Shown one piece after another: positions 26,116 to 34,230 of a stretch of 64,000 bases of DNA. Numbering within the stretch: the stretch's first letter is position 1; each line of letters begins with the position of its first letter. The position numbers and the translations under genes were made by a program. The DNA comes from Tyzzerella sp. (GTDB taxonomy: Bacteria > Bacillota > Clostridia > Lachnospirales > Anaerotignaceae), in assembly GCA_019415525.1 (NCBI GenBank), contig DXZA01000057.1, forward strand, positions 130,913 through 194,912, given 5' to 3'. The notes under the pieces were generated by a model. It was given only the letters and a program-made list of their open reading frames with translations. It was not told the DNA's origin and made no database searches.

Positions 26116-27297
26116 TTAAAGTATTTCAAATTTTTTCAGTATGTTTTCGAAAAGAATATTTCCACTTTCATTCCAAATATTAAATATTTTTTTTGATGAT
26201 TCTTTAATATCATTTCTTTGGGCACTTTCTGAGGTTTTTATATTTATTTCACATTCTTTAATATCATTTATATATATTTCAGCTTTTCCTATAATTGTAT
26301 TTTCTAAAACTGGTGCTTCCAAAGAGTCAGGAAGAATTATATTTATTTTTATATTTTCTTTTTCTTCTGCTGATAAAGGTAATGTTAAGGAGTCACACAT
26401 TTCTGTTGATACAAATTGTTTTTTTGATGTAGTTATAGGTATATTTCCTGTGAAATCACCTTCAACTACTATTTCTGTATCTGAAAAATTTTCAAAACCA
26501 TAGTTTAAAATATTTTTTGTATCAATCCATTTTTGTTCTTTTCCTGTATCTCCCCAACCACTTCCAAGTACAACAGAAATAAGAGTTTGACCGTTTCTTT
26601 GGGCTGCACCAACGAAACAATGACCGGCTTTTCCTGTAAATCCAGTTTTTACACCTATTGCACCTTCATATTCTGTTAAAAGTCTATCTTTATTTGTTAC
26701 AGTATGTGTTCTTGTTCCATTTACTGTATAAGATGGTGTTTTTATTATTTGTCTAAACGTATCATTTTTTAATGCATAAGCAGTTAGTATTGCCATGTCT
26801 TTTGCTGTAGAGTGATGGTCATCAAGGTCAAGTCCATTTGGTGTTTTAAAAACTGTATCTGTACAACCTAAAGACTTTGCTTTTTCTGTCATCATAATAC
26901 AAAAGTCTTCAACACTTCCCCCTATAAATTCAGCTATTGCAACAGCAGTGTCATTATATGATGAAAGCATCATAGCATAAAGCATATCTCTTAATGTATA
27001 TTCCTCACCTTCAAGTATATGAAGTTTTACTTCCGGTGCAGACTCTGCACGTTTGCTTACAGTAAGTGTTTCATCAAGTTTACCGCTTTCTATTGCTAAT
27101 ATTGCAGTCATTATTTTTGTTGTGCTTGCCATAGCTAAAGGTTCATTTTCATTTTTACCCCATAATACACGACCTGTTTCAAAATCCATAAGTACTGCAC
27201 CAAGGGCATTTACTTTTGGAGAATTTTCGGCATATATATTAATTTGAAATGAAAATGTTATTATAAAAATAAGTAATAAAGCCATAAATTTTTTCAT
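26116..27297 (-). CDS. D-alanyl-D-alanine carboxypeptidase (second copy)
   Basis: S11-family penicillin-binding protein of 393 residues, exported by a signal peptide (residues 1-23). Catalytic motifs are SxxK at Ser58-Lys61 (ASTTK), SYN at 113-115 and KTG at 217-219. A C-terminal domain ends in an amphipathic helix. I start at the ATG at 27297, with AGGAG upstream; the frame is open further back without a binding site. Its position after scpAB recalls Bacillus dacB, which modifies spore cortex peptidoglycan, so a sporulation role is plausible. It is 64 bases downstream of scpB and 74 bases upstream of spoIVB. Confidence 0.92.
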   Translation of the reverse strand: MKKFMALLLIFIITFSFQINIYAENSPKVNALGAVLMDFETGRVLWGKNENEPLAMASTTKIMTAILAIESGKLDETLTVSKRAESAPEVKLHILEGEEYTLRDMLYAMMLSSYNDTAVAIAEFIGGSVEDFCIMMTEKAKSLGCTDTVFKTPNGLDLDDHHSTAKDMAILTAYALKNDTFRQIIKTPSYTVNGTRTHTVTNKDRLLTEYEGAIGVKTGFTGKAGHCFVGAAQRNGQTLISVVLGSGWGDTGKEQKWIDTKNILNYGFENFSDTEIVVEGDFTGNIPITTSKKQFVSTEMCDSLTLPLSAEEKENIKINIILPDSLEAPVLENTIIGKAEIYINDIKECEINIKTSESAQRNDIKESSKKIFNIWNESGNILFENILKKFEIL

Positions 27298-27361
27298 AAA
27301 AAAACTCCTATCTTTATGTGATAGAAGTATTTTCTGTAATATTAGTATTAATATGTATTTT

Positions 27362-27907
27362 TTACTTATTTTCAGTATTTTCCAATGATATTTTTTCATC
27401 AAGAGGTGGTAGTTCTTTTACTGATGTAAAACCGAAATATCTAAGGAATTCTTTTGTTGTACCAAAAAGAATTGGCTTCCCTGGTGTATCAAGACGGCCT
27501 TTTTCACATACTAATTTTTTTTCAACAAGCTTATTTACAGCATGCTCTGAGTTTACACCTCGTATTTCTTCAATTTGTGATTTAGTTATAGGTTGTTTAT
27601 ATGCTATTATTGCAAGAGTTTCAAGTAATGCTTGTGTAAGTCCTTGTTTTTGTGGTGATTTATACATATGTCGTATATAATCAAAGCATTGTGGAGATGT
27701 ACACATTTGATATGAATTTTCATATTCCACAATCTGTAATCCTCTTTTTTCAGAAGCATATTTATCTGATAAAGAACGGACAATAGCTTTTGTTGTAGCC
27801 TTATCCATATCTATTGTTTGAGCAAGTAAAGATATTGGAACAGCTTCTCCTGATATAAAAAGTAGAGATTCTATTACTGCTTCAAGTTCATTAAGTTTCA
27901 ATTTCAA
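27362..27907 (-). CDS. scpB: Segregation and condensation protein B
   Basis: Kleisin-interacting subunit of the SMC-ScpAB condensin that compacts and separates chromosomes. The 181-residue protein has two winged-helix domains: VIESLLFISGEAVPISLLAQ at the N-terminus and LETLAIIAYKQPITKSQIEEIRGVNSEHAV in the middle, followed by a charged tail. It overlaps scpA by four bases, so the two are translationally coupled. The start and length fit the family. Confidence 0.95.
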   Translation of the reverse strand: MKLKLNELEAVIESLLFISGEAVPISLLAQTIDMDKATTKAIVRSLSDKYASEKRGLQIVEYENSYQMCTSPQCFDYIRHMYKSPQKQGLTQALLETLAIIAYKQPITKSQIEEIRGVNSEHAVNKLVEKKLVCEKGRLDTPGKPILFGTTKEFLRYFGFTSVKELPPLDEKISLENTENK

Positions 27908-28668
27908 TCACTTCCGTTGTTTTTTAATATTATTATATCACCAAAAGGCTTTTCCTGTGAGATATAAACATCTTTTGTTTTTATAAGCTCTAGAAGAGCA
28001 AGAAATGTAACAACTATTTCCATTTTTTTTGCGTTATTTCTAAATATAGACCTAAATATTATTTTTGGTGTTATGAAAAGTAAATCTTTTATATAATTAA
28101 TTTTTTCATCTATTGTGTATAAATCTCTTTCAACTGATTTAAATGAACTTCGTACTTTATCAACTTTAGTTTCTTTTCTTTGCATTACATCTTGAAAAGC
28201 TTTGAAAATATCATTAAGTGTTACTCCATTAAGAAAAGATTCTATATTATCATTTTCTTCAATATTCTCAAAAAGTTTTTCGAATTCTTTATTTTTTTTA
28301 TAAAGTACTAAAGAAGCTTCTTCTTCATATTTTTTAAAATCTTGTGTTATATTTTTAAATTTTTTGTATTCCACAAGTTTTTTTACAAGCTCTTCTCGAG
28401 GGTCTTCTTCATTTTCTTCAGATTTTTCGTCACGTTTTGAAGGAATAAGCATTTTTGATTTTATCTCAAGAAGAGTAGAAGCCATTATTATAAATTCACT
28501 CATACTTTCCATATTTTTATTATCTACACTTTCAATATATTCTATATATTGGTCTGTAAGAGATGCTATTGGTATATCATATATATCTATTTCATTTTTT
28601 TCTATAAGATGATAAAGAAGGTCCAAAGGACCTTCAAAAGCTTCAAGATGAACAGTTATTTTTTTCAA
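27904..28668 (-). CDS. scpA: Segregation and condensation protein A
   Basis: Kleisin subunit that bridges the two SMC heads in condensin. The N-terminal helix region reads HLEAFEGPLDLLYHLIEKNEIDIYDIPIASLTDQY in pieces and is diagnostic. A long charged middle follows (about 85-190), and a C-terminal winged helix interacts with SMC (VVTFLALLELIKTKDVYISQ). The 254-residue length is normal. ATG follows AAAGGAG on the minus strand. It lies 18 bases downstream of the M50-like gene. Confidence 0.95.
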   Translation of the reverse strand: MKKITVHLEAFEGPLDLLYHLIEKNEIDIYDIPIASLTDQYIEYIESVDNKNMESMSEFIIMASTLLEIKSKMLIPSKRDEKSEENEEDPREELVKKLVEYKKFKNITQDFKKYEEEASLVLYKKNKEFEKLFENIEENDNIESFLNGVTLNDIFKAFQDVMQRKETKVDKVRSSFKSVERDLYTIDEKINYIKDLLFITPKIIFRSIFRNNAKKMEIVVTFLALLELIKTKDVYISQEKPFGDIIILKNNGSD

Positions 28669-28686
28669 CTGAAATTTCTCCTTTTA

Positions 28687-29304
28687 TTATAAACCGGCAA
28701 GAAAACTTAAAATAGTTATTACAAAATTAATTATTGGTGTAAATATAAAGTCTGTTGTTCCCATAAAGAGGAAAATCAAAAATACTGCCTGAACAACCTT
28801 TTCATATTGTAAGTACTGGAAGTATTTATTTGAAGGAATTATATGTGCAAGTACTTTTAAACCGTCCATTGGAGATACAGGAACAATGTTATATATAGCA
28901 AGGCTTATATTATATATTCCTATTCTTACAAAGAGTGTATATATAATAATATTTCCTGTGTTTAAAAATACATTTCCAATTAAAAAACATATATATGCAA
29001 CTATTATATTTACTATATTAGGTGCTATTGCTGTTATAAGAGTATCTCTTTTTCTGTTTTTATAGTAAAGAGATGTTGTATCTACTGGTTTACCCCAACC
29101 AAATCCACCTGTTGCAAGCATAAGTATAAAACCAATTGGTTCAAAGTGCTTTATAGGATTTAATGTAACACGTTTATTTTGTTTTGGCAGAGTGTCACCT
29201 AATAATGTTGAAGTTATTGCTCTTGTAAATTCGTGTACTGTTGTTGCTACTATTACACCTATTATAGCAAATAATATAAATAAGAAACTATTTGTATTTA
29301 ACAT
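28687..29304 (-). CDS. M50/site-2-protease-like membrane protein with altered zinc motif
   Basis: A 205-residue integral membrane protein of the YwhC-type site-2 protease family, with about five hydrophobic segments. The usual active-site motif HExxH is replaced by HEFTR (His24, Glu25, Arg28). The distal ligand loop is kept as PMDG (Asp147), and the middle motif reads IAPNIVN where relatives have AGPxxN. FGWGKPV and YYKNRKRDTL are well conserved. With a zinc ligand lost it may be inactive or use a different geometry. The family's substrates are unknown. It is first in the minus-strand run with scpA and scpB, divergent from the second spo0A. Confidence 0.85.
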   Translation of the reverse strand: MLNTNSFLFILFAIIGVIVATTVHEFTRAITSTLLGDTLPKQNKRVTLNPIKHFEPIGFILMLATGGFGWGKPVDTTSLYYKNRKRDTLITAIAPNIVNIIVAYICFLIGNVFLNTGNIIIYTLFVRIGIYNISLAIYNIVPVSPMDGLKVLAHIIPSNKYFQYLQYEKVVQAVFLIFLFMGTTDFIFTPIINFVITILSFLAGL

Positions 29305-29519
29305 AAATTCAACTCCATAATAATATTTTATAGAAAATTACTGTATTAAATATAATATCAAAGTTATTATATTTAGTCTATACCTGTAATTTTAATTATA
29401 TGTATATACGGAAAATTTTACTTTAAAGTATTATATTATTTTATAAAATAAGTAAAATGATATACTATGATTTTATTTATATATTAATATACAAAATATG
29501 CGTAAAAAAATGTTATTGG

Positions 29520-29526
29520 TGTCGAA
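29520..29526 (+). promoter_or_regulatory. Perfect 0A box (Spo0A binding site)
   Basis: TGTCGAA, the core of the 0A box, lies 174 bases before the start codon of the second spo0A and about 50 bases before a TATAAT hexamer. That is a typical position for activation by Spo0A. A seven-base match can occur by chance, but C and G are scarce here and the location is apt. Function is inferred. Confidence 0.5.
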
Positions 29527-29626
29527 AAACAGGGTGTATGTGCAGAATATATGGAAATTTGAACTGTTATTGATATAATATTTTAAGAAATATTTTGTCA
29601 CAAAAAAAATAAATGGGGGAGATGAA

Positions 29627-29680
29627 GTGAGAGAAGGAGTTAAAAGGATTGATGACAAAGTATTTTTGATATATTTTTAA
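29627..29680 (+). CDS. Possible 17-residue leader peptide before the second spo0A
   Basis: A GTG-initiated frame of 17 codons plus stop is preceded at good spacing by GGGGGAGA (29615-29622). The stop lies 19 bases before the spo0A2 start. The product would be a basic/hydrophobic peptide beginning MREGVKRIDDK. It may be a leader that tunes translation of the next gene, or chance. There is no family to compare with. Confidence 0.3.
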   Translation: MREGVKRIDDKVFLIYF

Positions 29681-29699
29681 TTTTTAGGGGGGCGAATAT

Positions 29700-30482
29700 A
29701 TGATTTCTGATATGTTGATTAAGGTTGTTGTAGCTGATAATAATGATATCTTTAGAAAGACCATAATTAACAGCTTAGAAAAAGAAAGAAATATTAAGGT
29801 CATAGGAGAAGCGTCAAACGGGGAAGAGGCTTTAAAATTGATACTTAATAAAGAAGTTGATTTGGTCATACTTGATGTAATACTGCCAAAGAAAGACGGT
29901 TTGTGGCTACTTGAAGAAATAAACAATAGGTGCGAAAATAAACCTAAGTGTATTGTAGTTTCTGCTATGAATTGTGATAATATAGTAATAAGGGCAGTTG
30001 AAACGGGGGCATCATATTTTATAAGTAAACCATTTGAAAATGAACTTCTAATTAAAAGGATAAGACAGATTTTTGATAACGACATAAAAAATATAGTAGT
30101 AAAGAGCTCTAATGAAGTTTTAAAAGAGAAAACTCTTGAAATGAAAATAACAGAAGTTTTAAATAGCTTTGGAATTACTCCAAGTATAATGGGATTTCAT
30201 TATATAAGATGTGCTATTGAAATGGCTGTTTATAACACTGAACTACTTATAGGGATAACAAAAGGTATTTATCCTGATATTGCAAAAAGGTATAATACAA
30301 GCAGTAGTAAAGTAGAAAGAGCAATAAGACATGCTATAGAATGTATATGGCGTAATGGAAATAGTCATATATATTGTAAAACAATTGGGATTACTAATTC
30401 TAAAAAACCGACTAATAGTCAATTTATATCAATATTGACTGAATATTTTAGACTTGGAATGATAAATGATAAAACAGCATAA
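29700..30482 (+). CDS. Second, divergent Spo0A-family response regulator
   Basis: A 260-residue paralogue of Spo0A. The receiver domain (about 1-125) keeps the phospho-acceptor aspartate (LVILDVILPKKDG) and the switch lysine (FISKPFE). The acidic pocket reads ADNN where Spo0A has ADDN, so the second pocket aspartate is Asn14. That residue normally binds the Mg2+ needed for phosphorylation. The DNA-binding domain keeps SSSKVERAIRHAIE, with Lys for the first Arg of SRVERAIRH, and KPTNSQFIS. The loop after the recognition helix diverges (GNSHIYCKTIGIT for the IDAIDALFGYT region). Codon use includes GCG, ACG, GGG and AGG more than its neighbours. It could be a modified co-regulator, antagonist or stage-specific form. 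Confidence 0.9.
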   Translation: MISDMLIKVVVADNNDIFRKTIINSLEKERNIKVIGEASNGEEALKLILNKEVDLVILDVILPKKDGLWLLEEINNRCENKPKCIVVSAMNCDNIVIRAVETGASYFISKPFENELLIKRIRQIFDNDIKNIVVKSSNEVLKEKTLEMKITEVLNSFGITPSIMGFHYIRCAIEMAVYNTELLIGITKGIYPDIAKRYNTSSSKVERAIRHAIECIWRNGNSHIYCKTIGITNSKKPTNSQFISILTEYFRLGMINDKTA

Positions 30483-30490
30483 TAATTTAT

Positions 30491-30517
30491 AAAAGTGCAG
30501 ATTTTAACTGCACTTTT
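30491..30517. terminator. Bidirectional terminator between spo0A2 and rqcH
   Basis: Perfect 10-bp stem AAAAGTGCAG (30491-30500) pairs with CTGCACTTTT (30508-30517) between converging genes, with T residues on both sides. Confidence 0.88.
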
Positions 30518-30521
30518 ATTT

Positions 30522-32303
30522 TTATTCTCCAATTTTAAGATTTTTTATTTTTAATGGTTCGGGATTTATATATACAGACCAGTTTTGTTCATATATTACC
30601 ATACCAGGTTTTGAGCCATTAGGTTTTTTAATATTTCTTCTAAATGTATAATCAACAGGTACAAGTGTACCATCTTTTGCTTTACTGTTTAGGACAGCTA
30701 AATTTGCTGCTTCAATAAGAGTGTTGTCTGGAAGGTCATTTATATCATTGCATTTTCCTTCCATTTTTATTATTACATGAGAGCCTGGAATATTCTTTGT
30801 GTGAAGCCAAAGGTCATTTGGTCCGGCAAAATGTAATGTAAGGTCATCATTTTGAAGATTGCTTTTTCCTACATAAATATCAAAACCTTCTGATGATATA
30901 TAATGCATAGGCTTTGATTTTTTTAATTTTTGTCCTTTACCTTTTTTAAATGTTTTTCTTTTCATATATCCTGCATCAGCAAGTTCTTCTCTTATCTCTA
31001 AAAGGTCAGAATCTGTATTAGATGACTCAAGAGAATTTAATATACTTTCTAAATATATAAGCTCTTCATCATTTTGTTTTTTCTGAATATCAAGAGCAGC
31101 AAGAGTACGTTTTGCTTTATTATATTTTGCAAAATATTTTTGTGCATTTTCAGCAGGTGTTTTTGTTGGGTCTATTGGTATTTCTATTTCTGGCATATTT
31201 TCATCATAAAAATTTACTGTTTTAAATACTGTCATACCTTTTTGAACTGCATAAATATTTGCAGTAAGAAGTTCACCTTTTACACGCCAATCTTCTCTGT
31301 TTTCAATACTTTTTAATGTTTTTTGCTGAATTTCTGCTTTTTTTACACATCTTTCAATATTTGTGAGAATTATTCTTCTCATATCATGAGCTTTTTGTTG
31401 AATATGATACATATTATCTCTTTCTGCATAGTATTCCTCAAGAAGTTCAGATATAGAGTCAAAAGACTGTTTTTTAAATCCAGAACCATACTGTAACATT
31501 GAAATTGAAGAAAATTCTGTTATTTTTTCTGTATCTTCTGTATATATAATTTCTGGTGTATATTTTTCTGATTTTATATCATTAAATATATTTTCAAAGG
31601 CAGTATATAAATTATTAATACTATTTTCGTCAATTTCTCCACAATAATAAGAAGGGTCAAGGTTAGCTCTAAAGCATATTTCACTTGCCATTACAGGGCT
31701 TATACCTGTATAGTTTTTATATATAAATCCTTGAAGTTTCTGACCATCTGTAATTTGAGATATAAATTCATCTTTGTTTGTTAATATAGGATTTTTTTTA
31801 TCTTGTGATGGTGGTAACATGTATTGTTTTCCAGGGAGTACTTCTCTTATAGAGCTTTTATCATAGGAAACTCTTTTTATTGAATCAAGTATTATTCCAT
31901 TTTCATCAGTAAGAATAATATTACTGTGTTTTCCCATTATTTCTATAATAAGGGTTTTTGTACCCATATCACCCATTTCGTTTAAACCTTCAATTTTTAT
32001 ATTAATTATTCTTTCAAAATTAGGTTGTTCTATTGAAACTATTTTTCCACCTGCTATATGTTTTCTTAAAACCATACAAAACATAGGTGCTTGGGCAGGA
32101 TTATCTTTTTGTATTTGTGTAATATGAATTCTTGGGTGACTTGAATTTGCAGTAGCTAAAACTTTAAGATTTTTTCCAAGACTTCTTACTGAAAATATTA
32201 TTTCATCGTTTAATGGCTGATAAACTTTGTCTATTCTTCCACCAAGAAGTTTTTTTTGAAGTTCACAAACTATATTTGAAACGGTTATTCCGTCAAGAGC
32301 CAT
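30522..32303 (-). CDS. rqcH: Ribosome quality control factor RqcH (NFACT family)
   Basis: Binds 50S subunits carrying stalled peptidyl-tRNA and directs addition of C-terminal alanine tails; also known as the fibronectin-binding protein FbpA/YloA. The 593-residue protein has the NFACT-N domain (MALDGITVSNIVCELQKKL, GGRIDKVYQP, ANSSHPRIHIT, FCMVLRKHI). A helix-hairpin-helix and long coiled-coil middle follow (about 280-430). The C-terminal NFACT-R domain reads FDIYVGKSNLQND and DLWLHTKNIPGSHVII. Full length, minus strand, convergent with the second spo0A and divergent from yicC. Confidence 0.94.
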   Translation of the reverse strand: MALDGITVSNIVCELQKKLLGGRIDKVYQPLNDEIIFSVRSLGKNLKVLATANSSHPRIHITQIQKDNPAQAPMFCMVLRKHIAGGKIVSIEQPNFERIINIKIEGLNEMGDMGTKTLIIEIMGKHSNIILTDENGIILDSIKRVSYDKSSIREVLPGKQYMLPPSQDKKNPILTNKDEFISQITDGQKLQGFIYKNYTGISPVMASEICFRANLDPSYYCGEIDENSINNLYTAFENIFNDIKSEKYTPEIIYTEDTEKITEFSSISMLQYGSGFKKQSFDSISELLEEYYAERDNMYHIQQKAHDMRRIILTNIERCVKKAEIQQKTLKSIENREDWRVKGELLTANIYAVQKGMTVFKTVNFYDENMPEIEIPIDPTKTPAENAQKYFAKYNKAKRTLAALDIQKKQNDEELIYLESILNSLESSNTDSDLLEIREELADAGYMKRKTFKKGKGQKLKKSKPMHYISSEGFDIYVGKSNLQNDDLTLHFAGPNDLWLHTKNIPGSHVIIKMEGKCNDINDLPDNTLIEAANLAVLNSKAKDGTLVPVDYTFRRNIKKPNGSKPGMVIYEQNWSVYINPEPLKIKNLKIGE

Positions 32304-32456
32304 AACTTTTTACCTCCACATTTTTATTTTAAGGTTAGTATATCATTTTATAAAAAAATTTAAAAGTATCTCTTTTGTTCTTGAAAAATAGGGCATTTCT
32401 AATATATAATAAAATATAATGCATATTAGAACTAATAAAAAAGGACTGAAAAAATT

Positions 32457-33335
32457 ATGATAAAAAGTATGACAGGTTACGGAAGAGGTGAAAATTCTAC
32501 TGAAGATAGAAAGTTTACCGTTGAAATAAAATCAGTTAATCACAGATATAACGATATTTCAATAAAACTTCCTCGTTCAATGGTATTTCTTGAAGATAAA
32601 ATAAGAAAAACTATTTCTAAAAATATATCAAGAGGAAAAACTGATGTATACATAAGTTTTGAAACTCTTTCAACAGATGATGTTTGTGTAAAGCTTAATG
32701 AAGCACTTGCAGAGGCTTATTTTGAAAAGCTTGTTACTTTAAAGAATAAATTTGAAATTGAAAGTAATGATATGCTTTCTTTAGTTGCAAGATTTCCTGA
32801 TGTTATTACTGTTGAAAAAGTTCAAACAGAAGAAGATGTTATATGGGACTCTCTTTATCCTGCTTTAGATGAAGCTATATCAAAATTTATTGAAATGAGA
32901 AGTATTGAAGGTACTGCTTTAAAAAATGATATACTTATTAAAGCTGAAAATATAAAAAATCTTGTTGATGAGGTAAAAGAAAGAGCTCCAATTGTTGTTG
33001 TGGAGTATAAAGAAAAACTTACAGCAAGACTTCAAGAGCTTATGGGACAGGTTGATATTGATGAACAGAGAATAGCAACAGAAGTAGCTATATTTGCAGA
33101 TAGAGGTTGTATTGATGAAGAAATAACAAGACTTGAAAGCCATATTATACAGCTTAAAAGTATACTTGATGAAGGTGGTCTTGTTGGTAGAAAGCTTGAT
33201 TTCCTTGTACAGGAAATGAACAGAGAATCAAATACAATAGCTTCAAAATCAAATGATATAACAATAACAAAAGCTTCAATAGAACTTAAAAGTGAAATTG
33301 AAAAAATTCGTGAACAAATTCAGAATATCGAGTAA
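32457..33335 (+). CDS. yicC: YicC family endoribonuclease
   Basis: The 292-residue member of the YicC/YloC family, some of which are RNA endonucleases. It opens with the invariant MIKSMTGYGRGE and ends with the conserved block LDFLVQEMNRESNTIASKSND and IELKSEIEKIREQIQNIE, with a helical middle. In Bacillus the same order yloC-remA-gmk-rpoZ-priA-def-fmt is found, which supports the call. Start ATG at 32457 behind AAAGGAC, a modest binding site. It begins a long plus-strand housekeeping run. Confidence 0.94.
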   Translation: MIKSMTGYGRGENSTEDRKFTVEIKSVNHRYNDISIKLPRSMVFLEDKIRKTISKNISRGKTDVYISFETLSTDDVCVKLNEALAEAYFEKLVTLKNKFEIESNDMLSLVARFPDVITVEKVQTEEDVIWDSLYPALDEAISKFIEMRSIEGTALKNDILIKAENIKNLVDEVKERAPIVVVEYKEKLTARLQELMGQVDIDEQRIATEVAIFADRGCIDEEITRLESHIIQLKSILDEGGLVGRKLDFLVQEMNRESNTIASKSNDITITKASIELKSEIEKIREQIQNIE

Positions 33336-33350
33336 GAGTTGGGTGATATT

Positions 33351-33605
33351 ATGAATAATATAAGATTTATAAATATAGGTTATGGCAATATTGTTTCTGC
33401 AAATAGAGTTGTTGCCGTTGTAAGTCCAGATTCTGCACCTATAAAGCGTATTATTCAGGAAGCAAAAGAAGAAGGTCGTATAATTGATGCCACTTATGGC
33501 AGAAAGACAAGAGCTGTTATTGTAATGGATAGTGGTCATGTTGTTCTTTCAACAATAATGCCAGAAACAGTTGGCAGTAGACTTTCTTTAAAAGATATGG
33601 AATAG
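33351..33605 (+). CDS. remA: RemA family DNA-binding regulator
   Basis: Small (84-residue) DUF370 protein. In Bacillus subtilis RemA is a DNA-wrapping activator of biofilm matrix and osmoprotection genes. The sequence is strikingly conserved: FINIGYGNIVSANRVV, VSPDSAPIKRIIQEA and DATYGRKTRAVIVMDSGHV. I start at the ATG at 33351; the in-frame TTG at 33339 overlaps the likely binding site GGGTGA. The short gap to yicC and gmk suggests one transcript. Confidence 0.93.
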   Translation: MNNIRFINIGYGNIVSANRVVAVVSPDSAPIKRIIQEAKEEGRIIDATYGRKTRAVIVMDSGHVVLSTIMPETVGSRLSLKDME

Positions 33606-33621
33606 AAGGAGTAATATAATT

Positions 33622-34230
33622 ATGAATAAGGAAGGCATACTTCTTATAATTTCAGGACCATCAGGTTCCGGTAAAGGTACTGTTGTTTCTGAACTTGTAA
33701 AAAAAGGTGATTTTTGCTTATCTATATCAGCAACAACTAGAAATCCAAGAGATTATGAAACTAATGGTGTTCATTATTTCTTCCATACAAAAGAAGAATT
33801 TGAAGATATGATAGGTAAAGGTGAGCTTCTTGAATGGGCTAGTTTTTGTGATAACTATTATGGAACACCAAAGACATATGTTGAAAAATGCCTTAAAGAA
33901 GGAAAAAATGTAATACTTGAAATAGAAGTACAGGGAGCTTTTCAGGTTAAAAAGCTTATGCCAGAAAGTGTACTTGTATTTTTAACAGCACCAAATGTAA
34001 CAGAGCTTAGAAACAGACTTAACGGCAGAGGTACAGAAGCACCAGAAGTTATTGAAAAACGAGTTTCTAGAGCTATGGAAGAAATGGAGCTTGTAAGTGA
34101 GTACGATTATGTTATAATAAATGATACTGTTGAAAAAGCAGAAAGTGCCATAAGGGCAATTGTATCAGCAGAAGGAATGAAAACTTCTCGCAATCGTGAT
34201 ATAAATAAAATTTTTAAAGGAGAGATATAA
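33622..34230 (+). CDS. gmk: Guanylate kinase
   Basis: Phosphorylates GMP to GDP with ATP in the cytoplasm. The 202-residue protein has the P-loop GPSGSGKGT, the GMP-binding segment SATTRNPRDYETNGVHYFF and the lid region VLVFLTAPNVTELRNRL with RGTEAPEVIEKR. The ATG follows AGAAGGAG. The stop codon is immediately followed by the rpoZ ATG, so the two are likely coupled. Confidence 0.96.
   Translation: MNKEGILLIISGPSGSGKGTVVSELVKKGDFCLSISATTRNPRDYETNGVHYFFHTKEEFEDMIGKGELLEWASFCDNYYGTPKTYVEKCLKEGKNVILEIEVQGAFQVKKLMPESVLVFLTAPNVTELRNRLNGRGTEAPEVIEKRVSRAMEEMELVSEYDYVIINDTVEKAESAIRAIVSAEGMKTSRNRDINKIFKGEI

Larger units (their letters stand above)
29305..29699 (+). other. 395-nt divergent control region before the second spo0A
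   Basis: A+T-rich region between divergent genes. Contents I can support: a 16-nt A/T palindrome at 29436-29451, a perfect 0A box at 29520-29526, a TATAAT hexamer at 29574-29579 without a good -35, and a small open frame with a strong binding site at 29627-29680. The second spo0A binding site (AGGGGGGCG) follows at 29686-29694. Promoters for the minus-strand M50-scpAB run should also lie here but are not distinct. Confidence 0.6.

Noticed and set aside
25419..26183. Long plus-strand open frame antisense to spoIVB
   Set aside because: It is a shadow of the spoIVB reading frame, has no binding site and an unnatural Ser/Phe/Thr-rich composition.
29536..29550. Sigma-H promoter before the second spo0A
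   Set aside because: AGGGTGT and GAAT are present but far too close together for the sigma-H spacing.
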